This document shows, piece by piece, positions 23,901 to 35,482 of a stretch of 64,000 nt of DNA. The position numbers and the translations under genes were made by a program. The notes under the pieces are model-generated. The model saw only the letters and a list, made by a program, of their open reading frames with translations. It had not been told where the DNA came from and made no database searches. Positions within the stretch are counted from its first letter, which is position 1. Every line of letters starts with the position of its first letter. This DNA is from Cepaea nemoralis (lineage: Eukaryota > Mollusca > Gastropoda > Stylommatophora > Helicidae), in assembly GCA_014155875.1 (NCBI GenBank), contig JACEFZ010017670.1, positions 1 to 64,000 on the forward strand. Reading direction: 5' to 3'.

Positions 23901-26900
23901 TATTCGTGATTCTAGCCCCAAACGGAGGGGATATATGGTGTGTGATTTTTCAATTCCTGGGTTATGGAGTATAAAATAGTCACCAGCCAATTACCAGTGG
24001 ATAAATATTAGGAACATAACTGAGTGCATTAATTCGGTACCCAGATAATGGGAAAAGGATCTAATCGACAGCAAAGGTGAACCCTTAACCCAACACCAGG
24101 AGCAAATTGACTCTATTAATTAGTTTAATTAATAGTACAAAATGCTGTTTATATGTTGGTTTTTTTTTTCTGAAGGTAACAGGTCAGTAGTTTTTTTCCC
24201 CCCAATGGTATAGATGGTATAGTATTTTGACACCAACTCATTATTTTTAACAATGAGAGAATGGTAAAAGGTGTCAGAAACATGTTATGTTGGGTTCTAT
24301 TTAATATCTTTATTTGCCTTAATTATGAGGGAAAATGAAAGTAGACCCAATTTGTGGTTGTTGTGTTGTTTGTAATAACATTGTTTTTTTTTTTTTTTTT
24401 TTTTTTTTTTTGGGGGGGGGGGGGGAGGGTCACTGGGTACTATATTGTAACAATGCAACTAATTCCCATGCCTGTCTGAAAATGCATAGTGTTTATTACA
24501 CCTATATATGTAACTGCAGATCTTGAGTTAATACCTGAACTGTTTGTCCAAAAGTGTTGTGTACATCAAGTAAATGTGGTGTCCAACAAGTGGTTGTTTA
24601 TATGTTGTGAGCAATCAATATCCTGCTAGCACTATAGATAATGTAAAGGGTGATGAAGTGGGAAGGGAAACCTACACACAGATGCCATTGTTTCAAGGAT
24701 TGAACTCTTTTCTCCTGGGATTTGTGGTAAATATCCCTGATCACCCTGCATTCTAACCAGTGACCAGAGAATCAATAAAACCCCCTAGACATTTTAACGA
24801 ATATTCTCAGGAATTAAAATCCACATCCCACATGTGTGGGCAACGTCCGTGAATTTAAAACTCATGGTAAACATCACAAATGGTGTATTATTGTGGGTAT
24901 ATGAATTCAGGGAAAACCTCTCGCAGGTAAACCAAGTCACTTCAGAATGTTATAGTGTTAGTAACAGACCTAATCACTCATTAGTATGAGCTGAGTCAAG
25001 TGTTATATGAACCCATAATGGCTCAGATAAATATAGGTTTTTTTTGGTACAAAACTGTTCACAGGTAATATCTTGATTCTGGTAGATGCATCATGTAGTT
25101 GGTTGTTGGGTATGAGATTTTTTTTTAAACTCATATTTTATATCTTATTGATGGGAAACTAAGTCCAGTAATGAACCTCCAGTAGTAAGGTCTCTGGGAT
25201 GGTAAACTCACATAAGATAGGTAATTCAGTGAATGTTTAGAATTCATAGTCATTCCCATTTGATGTTTGAGGTATGGTTCTGCTACTCTGATATTCTCTT
25301 TAAATGGTTTAAAAGTGGTGTAGTCATGAACACACTACTATATTATGTATCCATAAGGTTTATGTTCCTACATATGAATCATGTGTTAATTAACTATTTT
25401 GTCATTGATTATCATTGTATTTTCATGCTTGATCTGCTTGTATAATTCATGTAATATTGAAAAGTTACCAAGGCAGCAGAGAGTGATAGACAATTTTATA
25501 GATAATTAGGACAGATAAGTTAAAAATCCAATAAAATTTTTTTTAAGGGAAAAATTTAATCAACAAATGATGATTCAGTAGGACAGTAAATAATACCTGA
25601 GAGATGAATTAAACCAGTGGAAAATAGCAGTAACTAAAGTAAATGAACTAATGGTAAGGACAAAACCACCACTTGCAAAAATGTAGACATAGTTAATGGA
25701 AGGGAAGGAATATTGTAAGAATTTGCAGTATTTAGGGGCACCCTAATTTAATCCTCTTTCATATAACATAACATGTTCTACAACACCGGTAGTAAAGTAA
25801 AGTGAATAAATGATGGATACTTAGGAAGAAAAGCCATACAGACACTTATTCTACTCCACCGGTGATATGAGTAGTATTATTAACTAACTCATATGGCCCA
25901 TATGTTAATAAATAGGGTCAACCAAAATATTCACCTGGTGATGTAAGTGAAACTGATCAACTCACTTACTGACCCAACAGAATATAAGGTATTTCTTTAA
26001 ATTATCCACCCCGATTCCATTATTAATGGTAGCGGAAACAGACCGTATAGGTATGTAAAAGGTATAATTAAAGAATTAACTTAAGAAATTGGAATTTCAA
26101 ATAAACTTCAGGAGATACCGGAAAAAATCTGTGCCAGTCTCTAGTAAGAGACTGAACATTTCAGAAATTGGCTCCTTAACTTTGAAATTTACAGTTTAAC
26201 CTCACTAAGTGAAATGTTCACTATGAGTAGTCCTCATCAAAAAGAGGAATGAAACAGCTTTTAGTTAGCGATTAGCTTACGTAAAGTTATTTCATAAATT
26301 GCCTAACTAACATTAATCTTCTCATAAGGGAAGAATTAAAAAGGGCAAAATAAAGTAGTACAACAGAGGCGCGCGACTCAATTGTATTTTCTTTAAAACT
26401 AACCGAGTAACTAAATTCTAGATAATGCTCGAAGCCTACTAATAGGTAGGTGAATCAGAAATCAATCGCAAGACGAAACAGATTTCTACATCTCAGTTCT
26501 GATTTGGATGATATGCCAGCATTAAATATGTGAAAGCAGATCCAGACTAACAGAGATTAGCTTAAATAACTGATACGAATCAGTAAAAGCAACAATTAAA
26601 TAAACAACTCTTGAAATAGATGCTGTTTATAGATAGGACGAACCCCTTGACGTAAAGAGAGAGGAAACGCCTAAGACTTATACAGTGAACCCATGCTAGA
26701 AAAATGGAATATAGCTGTGTAAAAACCAAGCAAATTGGAGCATATAGCTGAAGAATTGCTTGATGTTTACTAGATTAGGAATTTCAATCAGGAATCCAGC
26801 TAGTAAATTATATAACAGTTCAAAGATAGACCTTAGTCAATCTAAATAAATCCAGAGTTTCCACGTATTAAACGGATGAAAACAAAACTGGAGAGAAACA

Positions 26901-27103
26901 TTAAGAGTACCTTACCTGTTATCTTGAGGACACAACTCAGGAGACGCCAGTATGAGAGGGATATACAGATGTAACAGTAATTTTACTAAGACTAGTAATC
27001 CACATCCATAACTGGAAAGTGAACCAGCAACTTGATTGTCTGGAAGACTATCACATGAATCACAAAAAGGGGCTTTTAACTTCTCACTGAACTGATTATA
27101 TAT
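20933..27103. mobile_element. Unit B: second copy, truncated at its right end
   Basis: It begins at the TG after the purine tract of unit A and aligns with unit A throughout, at roughly 97-98% identity by eye. It lacks the 1.34-kb TIR insertion and thus supplies its empty site. It stops at the sequence matching about 19686 of unit A, where the LTR/tRNA composite begins. A homopolymer T run followed by G run at 24385-24425 is longer than in unit A. The 98-codon minus-strand frame recurs at 21830-22126. Confidence 0.85.
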
Positions 27104-27614
27104 TGTCAGAGTCTAGAATAGTGCAGTGATGCAGTGACATCGTTACGCCCGCCAGGCGACTTAGTTCCCCAGCCGGGATGCCGTAACTTCGTTACGCCCG
27201 CCAGGCTAGTAGTATTTACCTGCCTGCAAGGTTGCTGGCTGACGAGACGGCCAGCGGTCAAGCAAGGACGCACGCAGGCCTCGTGAAGCCACCTCAGGTG
27301 GGGAGGCAGATTGCGAGCTATAGCCAGACAGCTCTGGGACGTGGACTCGACTGGACGCATGATGAGAGAAAGGCGTTGTGTGGTTTCTGTGCCTGAAAGT
27401 CGAGTGTCTGGACATCTTGAGAGATAGACTGTGAGCTGTATTGTGTATGTAAGTGTCTTGAAGTATAAAGTATATCTTGTAATGATCATCGTACTGTTTA
27501 TGATCTGTAAATAAATCCATTGAACGTTGTGTCGTTGAGTCTTAAGTCGAATCACGTTGTACTTGTACTGTCTCACATGTGTTAGGTTAACGAGCCAGGT
27601 TTAAGACCCTGACA
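27104..27614 (+). mobile_element. LTR (TGTCAG...CTGACA), family shared with 38.5 kb
   Basis: The 511-bp sequence starts TGTCAGAGTC and ends AAGACCCTGACA, with an AATAAA signal about 100 bases before the end. Its terminal AAGACCCTGACA and several internal blocks match the solo LTR at 38493-38998, which lies on the opposite strand. That identifies it as an LTR in plus orientation. No internal domain or second LTR follows. Instead, ten bases on, a G-run and a tRNA-Pro-like sequence appear. Confidence 0.75.
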
Positions 27615-27635
27615 TGTGTGGACGTGGGGGGGGGG

Positions 27636-27708
27636 AGCCTGTCCGGTCTAGAGGTATGATTCTCGCTTTGGGTGCGAGAGGTCCCGGGTTCAAATCCCGG
27701 ACGAGCCC
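27636..27708 (+). tRNA. tRNA-Pro(TGG)-like gene or pseudogene
   Basis: D-loop, anticodon arm, variable region and T-arm match eukaryotic tRNA-Pro closely. The anticodon loop is TTTGGGT with anticodon TGG at 27669-27671, and the T-arm is GGGTTCAAATCCC. The 3' acceptor strand (ACGAGCC) is canonical, but the 5' strand is altered by an indel and substitutions, leaving only about five of seven pairs. The next three bases are CCA, which nuclear tRNA genes do not normally encode. A degenerate tRNA gene, a tRNA retro-copy or a primer-derived copy are all possible. Confidence 0.6.
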
Positions 27709-27809
27709 CCACGTCTGGGGAACTAAGTCGCCTGGCGGGCGTACCGATGTCACTGCATCACTGCACTATTCTAGACTCTGACAATATATAATCCCAGCCG
27801 GGATGCCGT

Positions 27810-29674
27810 AATATCAACATATTGGATGGACAGAATGACTTCACTCATCTAATAGTCCCAGTAACAACAGAACATAAAATATAAGTGAGAAAATACCTTA
27901 CTCACTATGAAGAGTCAGAATGGCTCTACTCAGCAATGAGGGACAGTGGAACATGGACACCCACTCCTTTCCCCTTCTCCCCTTGTTGTTTTGTATTTGT
28001 GTTTGTAATTGTGTTGTAAACCTTTTATCATAACACAGTAGGTTAATGCTAGTGTTGTATTCTTTGTCATCCCTTTTCTATAGAAGAGAAGCAGGTGGTG
28101 GTTGAATGTGGTGGGACTATATCACTAAATCTGGATCCTGGGTCAACAGCCAGAAAGTGAATGTCCTAACCATAGTCTGCATCTAGAAATACCCATGGAC
28201 TGCTGCGCTCAATAGCTCCATAGCGAGCAACAGATAAATTAGAAGACAACTGACTGGGTGAGTGATTAAGTCCTATTTTAGTAGGAATATCCAGGATGGA
28301 CTTCAAGATCTAATAATCTACAAAGATGAAGATCAACAGAGTAACTGACAACAGTGTATCGTCTGCTTTACGTCTGAGAAGTATCACCTATAAGCCTTAT
28401 CACTCAGCAAAATCAGTGAAACTATGGGACAATCCTACAAGTTACTAAAACTAGCAACAGTGAAAGCCCTTCAACTGTTGGTTGGGTTACCAAGTTAATA
28501 TCCAATAATGGATAAGTTTTCGAAACAATGTCTCACAGCTGCAACAGTCAAACATGGAATTCAGCTATTCAACACTAAGTTCTGGCTCAACCAAATGGGG
28601 AGAAGACACTGAACCACATAAGCCAATACAACCAAGGTACAAACTGAATATCATCTGAAACATAACTACGAAACCAGATTACCTCAAGGTTCCAAACCCT
28701 GAACACCATCAGATAAAAGACCATATGAAAGCAACTAAATGTCTCTATATCTGCAACAAGAGGAATCATCCAATTGTTTGCAAACCTGTTACTGTGCTGG
28801 ATTTATTCATCTGCGGATATATGTAGGTATAGATCAAGTGTGGCCCTAGTCACAGATACTACCATGAGATGCCTCTCAGTCAATTAAAGTTCTACACTGG
28901 ACTAGATAACAACGACTAATTCCTTGCCGGTCCAATGTCAGCCTAAATGCCATGGGTTATAGACTCGCGACTAGGTGGGTGAAACCTTAGTGTAAGCCAA
29001 TTTGGTAGTCGGATATTATAAGCCGAGAAGCTGAATGGACGTCAACTTTTCATCAGACCTGATGATAAAGGGAATTACCTTCTGCAAAGCTTAAGTGGAA
29101 CTCCTGAAGTATGACCAACCGGAGGCACCAAATTTCACAAACAGGGCACCGAGCCTAAGGCAACAGAATATTCGTGATTCTAGCCCCAAACGGAGGGGAT
29201 ATATGGTGTGTGATTTTTCAATTCCTGGGTTATGGAGTATAAAATAGTCACCAGCCAATTACCAGTGGATAAATATTAGGAACATAACTGAGTGCATTAA
29301 TTCGGTACCCAGATAATGGGAAAAGGATCTAATCGACAGCAAAGGTGAACCCTTAACCGCACACCAGGAGCAAATTGACTCTATTAATTAGTTTAATTAA
29401 TAGTACAAAATGCTGTTTATATGTTGGGTTTTTTTCTGAAGGTAACAGGTCAGTAGTTTTTTTTTCTCCAATGGTATAGATGGTATAGTATTTTGACACC
29501 AACTCATTATTTTTAACAATGAGAGAATGGTAAAAGGTGTCAGAAACATGTTATGATGGGTTCTATTTAATATCTTTATTTGCCTTAATTATGAGGGAAA
29601 ATGAAAGTAGACCCAATTTGTGGTTGTTGTGTTGTTTGTAATAACATTGTTGTTTTTTTGTTTGTTTGTTTTTT

Positions 29675-29705
<31 letters not shown>

Positions 29706-30110
29706 GTCACTGGGTACTATATTGTAACAATGCAACTAATTCCCATGCCTGTCTGAAAATGCATAGTGTTTATTACACCTATATATGTAACTGCAGATCT
29801 TGAGTTAATACCTGAACTGTTTGTCCAAAAGTGTTGTGTACATCAAGTAAATGTGGTGTCCAACAAGTGGTTGTTTATATGTTGTGAGCAATCAATATCC
29901 TGCTAGCACTATAGATAATGTAAAGGGTGATGAAGTGGGAAGGGAAACCTACACACAGATGCCATTGTTTCAAGGATTGAACTCTTTTCCCCTGGGATTT
30001 GTGGTAAATATCCCTGATCACCCTGCATTCTAACCAGTGACCAGAGAATCAATAAAACCCCCCTAGACATTTTAACGAATCATTCTCAGGAATTAAAATC
30101 CACATCCCAC
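27810..30110. mobile_element. Unit C: internal fragment of the repeated unit
   Basis: It aligns with unit A from about 15127 to 17409. It begins abruptly after the inverted LTR arm and ends abruptly against the 23-bp minisatellite. A T-run with TTTG interruptions followed by a run of about 21 G lies at 29653-29706, equivalent to the T/G runs in A and B. Confidence 0.85.
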
Positions 30111-30282
30111 AATAAACACTCGCCATTGAAGGTGATAAAAACTCGCCATTGAAGGTGATAAACACTCGTCATTGAAGGTGATAAACACTCGTCATTGAAG
30201 ATGATAAACACTCGTCATTGAAGGTGATAAACACTCGTCATTGAAGATGATAAACACTCGTCATTGAAGGTGATAAACAGAA
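30111..30282. repeat. Right-hand 23-bp minisatellite segment
   Basis: About seven units of the array seen at 10.7-12.1 kb, followed by the same GATAAACAGAATTC junction. Confidence 0.95.
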
Positions 30283-31540
30283 TTCTTTCATGTTGCATAT
30301 AATCATTGTAAGATATGGACGTGAATCCTGGACATGTTGCATATAATCATTGTAAGATATGGACGTAAATCCTGGACATGTTGCATATAATCATTGTAAG
30401 ATATGGACGTGAATCATGGACATGTTGCATATAATCATTGTAAGATATGGACGTGAATCCTGGACATGTTGCATATAATCATTGTAAGATATGGACGTGA
30501 ATCCTGGACATGTTGCATATAATCATTGTAAGATATGGACGTGCATCCTGGACATGTTGCATATAATCATTGTAAGATATGGACGTGAATCCTGGACATG
30601 TTGCATATAATCATTGTAAGATATGGACGTGAATCCTGGACATGTTGCATATAATCATTGTAAGATATGGACGTGCATCCTGGACATGTTGCATATAATC
30701 ATTGTAAGATATGGACGTGAATCCTGGACATGTTGCATATAATCATTGTAAGATATGGACATGAATCATGAACATGTTGCATATTGCCATGAGTCACACA
30801 TATCTGTCTACTGCCTCATGCCTTAGAGCTTGCTTCTCAGATACCTTTAACTTCCCTCTGTTACGTTGATATCCTGCTATACCTTCACACAAATTATAAT
30901 GTGGGACATTGGGACTCATAGTAGGTTGGTCATCATTATAAGATATGGACGTGAAAATTGGACATGTTGCATATAATCATTGTAAGATATGGACGTGCAT
31001 CCTGGACATGTTGCATATAATCATTGTAAGATGTGGACGTGAATCATGGACATGTTGCATATAATCATTATAAGACATGGACGTGAATCCTGGACATGTT
31101 GCATATAATCATTGTAAGATATGGACGTGAATCATGGACATGTTGCATATAATCATTATAAGACATGGACGTGAATCCTGGACATGTTGCATATAATCAT
31201 TGTAAGATGTGGACGTGAATCCTGGAAATTTTGCATATAATCATTGTAAGATGTGGACGTGAATCCTGGACACGTTGCGTATAATCATTGTAAGATATGG
31301 ACGTGAATCCTGGACATGTTGCATATAATCATTGTAAGATATGGACGTGAATCCTGGACATTTTGCATATAATCATTGTAAGATATGGACGTGCATCCTG
31401 GACATGTTGCATATAATCATTTTAAGATATGGACGTGAATCCTGGATATGTCGCATATAATCATTGTAAGATATGGACGTGCATCCTGGACATGTTGCAT
31501 ATAATCATTGTAAGATATGGACGTGCATCCTGGACAGTTG
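30283..31540. repeat. 44-bp minisatellite (CATGTTGCATATAATCATTG...)
   Basis: About 25 units at an exact 44-bp spacing, each ending ATATGGACGTGAATCCTGGA. It is interrupted at about 30783-30945 by some 160 bases of unrelated DNA. Variants (GTGCATCC, CATTATAAGACATGG) recur in blocks, which points to local unit duplication. Confidence 0.93.
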
Positions 31541-31677
31541 GTTGTTGTTGTTGCCTTCCACTTATGCCGCCTGGCGTCGGGGGGGGGGGGGAAGGGGGGA
31601 GGGGGGGATATTGAAGTTACAGTGCCTGTGAATAGCGCCTTTCCTCCAATTTCCTCCATGACTCATGCGCAGTAGTA
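31541..31677. other. Spacer with G-rich tract
   Basis: Between two arrays lies a run of G12 followed by A-interrupted G6 and G7 runs (about 31578-31608). It could form a G-quadruplex. There is no gene. Confidence 0.6.
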
Positions 31678-34190
31678 GCTATGACACAAAGACAACTTAT
31701 CACAAACATCAGACAAAGGCTATGACACAAAGACAACTTATCACAAACATCAGACAGAGGCTATGACACAAAGACAACTTATCACAAACATCAGACAGAG
31801 GCTATGACACAGAGACAACTTATCACAAACATCAGACAGAGACTATGACACAAAGACAACTTATCACAAACATCAGACAGAGACTATGACACAAAGACAA
31901 CTTATCACAAACATCAGACAGAGACTATGACACAAAGACAACTTATCACAAACATCAGACAGAGGCTATGACACAAAGACAACTTATCACAAACATCAGA
32001 CAGAGACTATGAATCAGAGACAACTTATCACAAACATCAGACAGAGGCTATGACACAAAGACAACTTATCACAAACATCAGACAGAGACTATGACACAGA
32101 GACAACTTATCACAAACATCAGACAGAGACTATAACACAAAGACAACTTATCACAAACATCAGACAGAGACTATAACACAAAGACAACTTATCACAAACA
32201 TCAGACAGAGGCTATGACACAAAGACAACTTATCACAAACATCAGACAGAGACTATGACACAAAGACAACTTATCACAAACATCAGACAGAGGCTATGAC
32301 ACAAAGACAACTTATCACAAACATGGACAGAGGCTATGACACAAAGACAACTTATCACAAACATCATACAGAGGACTATGACACAAAGACAACTTATCAC
32401 AAACATCAGACAGAGACTATGACACAAAGACAACTTATCACAAACATCAGACAGAGGCTATGACACAAAGACAACTTATCACAAACATCAGACAGAGGCT
32501 ATGACACAAAGACAACTTATCACAAACATCAGACAGAGGCTATGACACAAAGACAACTTATCACAAACATCAGACAGAGGACTATGACACAAAGACAACT
32601 TATCACAAACATCAGACAGAGGCTATGACACAAAGACAACTTATCACAAACATCAGACAGAGACTATGACACAAAGACAACTTATCACAAACATCAGACA
32701 GAGGCTATGACACAAAGACAACTTATCACAAACATCAGACAGAGGCTATGACACAAAGACAACTTATCACAAACATCAGACAGAGGCTATGACACAAAGA
32801 CAACTTATCACAAACATCAGACAGAGACTATGACACAAAGACAACTTATCACAAACATCAGACAGAGGCTATGACACAAAGACAACTTATCACAAACATC
32901 AGACAGAGGCTATGACACAAAGACAACTTATCACAAACATCAGACAGAGGACTATGACACAAAGACAACTTATCACAAACATCAGACAGAGACTATGACA
33001 CAAAGACAACTTATCACAAACATCAGACAGAGACTATGACACAAAGACAACTTATCACAAACATCAGACAGAGGCTATGACACAAAGACAACTTATCACA
33101 AACATCAGACAGAGGCTATGACACAAAGACAACTTATCACAAACATCAGACAGAGACTATGACACAAAGACAACTTATCACAAACATCAGACAGAGACTA
33201 TGACACAAAGACAACTTATCACAAACATCAGACAGAGGACTATGACACAAAGACAACTTATCACAAACATCAGACAGAGGAGGCTATGACACAAAGACAA
33301 CTTATCACAAACATCAGACAGAGGCTATGACACAAAGACAACTTATCACAAACATCAGACAGAGGCTATGACACAAAGACAACTTATCACAAACATCAGA
33401 CAGAGGCTATGACACAAAGACAACTTATCACAAACATCAGACAGAGGCTATGACACAAAGACAACTTATCACAAACATCAGACAGAGGCTATGACACAAA
33501 GACAACTTATCACAAACATCAGACAGAGGCTATGACACAAAGACAACTTATCACAAACATCAGACAGAGACTATGACACAAAGACAACTTATCACAAACA
33601 TCAGACAGAGGCTATGACACAAAGACAACTTATCACAAACATCAGACAGAGGCTATGACACAAAGACAACTTATCACAAACATCAGACAGAGGCTATGAC
33701 ACAAAGACAACTTATCACAAACATCAGACAGAGGCTATGACACAAAGACAACTTATCACAAACATCAGACAGAGGCTATGACACAAAGACAACTTATCAC
33801 AAACATCAGACAGAGGCTATGACACAAAGACAACTTATCACAAACATCAGACAGAGACTATGACACAAAGACAACTTATCACAAACATCAGACAGAGACT
33901 ATGACACAAAGACAACTTATCACAAACATCAGACAGAGACTATGACACAAAGACAACTTATCACAAACATCAGACAGAGACTATGACACAAAGACAACTT
34001 ATCACAAACATCAGACAGAGACTATGACACAAAGACAACTTATCACAAACATCAGACAGAGGCTATGATATAAAGACAACTTATCACAAACATCAGACAG
34101 AGACTATGACACAAAGACAACATATCACAAACATCAGACAGAGACTATGACACAAAGACAACTTATCACAAACATCAGACAGACGCAGTC
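31678..34190. repeat. 41-bp minisatellite (CTATGACACAAAGACAACTT...)
   Basis: About 61 units at a 41-bp spacing, highly homogeneous. Unit ends vary as CAGAGG, CAGAGA or a 42-bp form with GAGGA. Since 41 is not a multiple of three, no long frame exists. The homogeneity implies recent expansion or gene conversion. Confidence 0.95.
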
Positions 34191-34896
34191 GCGAAAGAGA
34201 GACAGAGGAAAACAATGAGAGAAGATCTTTGAGTCTGTTTTCATGGTACGTACTTGTGTCCACACACGAATTGATGAATTCTGTTGGAGATCGCAGATGT
34301 GAAGATTAATGATCGTTCATGCCAGTCAGCGATACCCTTAATGGTCACGAATTTAGCTTATATGCGTAAACAATCACCATGTATGTTTGTAGTTCAACTG
34401 TTTCTCCCCCTGTCTCAATCATCGCTATTTTTATTTGTGATTTAGTTGTGCGGGGAACGCCCAGTAGCCAATTTGTAGATTTACTGTGTAGCGTCTATAA
34501 AAGCATCAATCTTCACCATGTATATGTGTGATTGAATTAATTTTAAAGCTTCAATAGTCACTACATGTGTTTGTGATTTATCCTCCATAGGAGCTTTGTC
34601 AACATTATATTTATATATTGCAAACACTGATTCAGCATTGTCAGTCACACGTTTAATGCACACTATTTGTATTTTATTTAACAAATATATAATTTTATTA
34701 AACAGTCAGCTATAATTGCATTTTTACTAACGATATAATCTTAAAACCACGTAACAGGCAAACACTTATATAACTCACACAGGCCCTCAGCCTGGAGTCA
34801 TCGGTGCTTCCCTGAGATGGTAGCAACCATCCCTGGTGTTGCAGGAAAAGTAACACAGAGGGCAACAGATACAAGATACATAACTTTATGCTCATA
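34191..34896. other. Unassigned DNA
   Basis: Unique sequence with 60-67 codon minus-strand frames (34481-34684, 34710-34895) that match nothing I recognise. No splice or promoter evidence stands out. Confidence 0.4.
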
Positions 34897-35060
34897 GAGG
34901 AGCATTACCCAAACTGTACCTGGGCTCATGCATATACAGATGGATCACAACAATTGTAACATTAAAATGGGATGGCTGGCATAGTGGTCCATCAATACAA
35001 ACAGAAACAGTAAATATGAGTTCTTATGGCAGAGATTGTAACACTTCTGGAATTCAATGT
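34897..35060 (+). pseudogene. Decayed LINE RNase H N-terminal fragment
   Basis: A plus-strand frame contains AYTDGS (the first catalytic Asp context of RNase H I), then NGMAGIVV and A-E-I-V-T at the spacing expected for a LINE-borne RNase H domain. Four in-frame stops lie between these blocks. It is a relic of a LINE. Confidence 0.45.
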
Positions 35061-35482
35061 AATGATTATTGTCAATCTTCTGAGTCAGTCAGATCAGCAT
35101 AGAATAGTTGAATAACCGAGGGATTTGGGTAGTGGTAGTGCGGGGAAAAGGGGGGGGGGTAATTTAAATATCAGAGTTATAGAACCAATGATAAGGGAAC
35201 TGACGATGTGATGGGGGAATATTTCTGAATCTAAATTACGAGAATAAGGAATTGACAATGACAGTGGAATCTATATGAATCTAAAATTGAAATATTAGGA
35301 AATGGGAAATTATATTATGGGATCTTTGTGTATCTAAAATCCATGAATAAGAACAAATGGAGATGGGTTCGGGTAATTTTTCTGAGTGTAAATAATGGTG
35401 CAAAGAAAATGATGCCATTGGAAAATGGTCAACACAAATGTAGGATTACATCCGAGACAGAAGTTGTAAAGTGGTAAAGACA
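35061..35482. other. Unassigned AT-rich DNA
   Basis: There is a G9 run near 35149 and loose repeats of GGGAA..TGAATCTAAA. I see no gene. Confidence 0.4.

Larger units (their letters stand above)
27094..27793. repeat. 79-bp inverted repeat bracketing the LTR and tRNA-like sequence
   Basis: Arms at 27094-27172 and 27715-27793 are reverse complements with one mismatch. Each arm holds the first 69 bases of the LTR plus ten bases of flanking DNA (GATTATATAT). A second inner pair, GACGTGGGGG and CCCCCACGTC, flanks the tRNA-like sequence. The right arm is followed by an 18-bp direct copy of LTR bases (27794-27811 repeats 27169-27186) before unit C begins. Confidence 0.9.

Noticed and set aside
27206..27576. 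Minus-strand frames of 156 and 104 codons at the LTR
   Set aside because: They lie antisense within the LTR, have no motifs and are not shared with the solo LTR copy.
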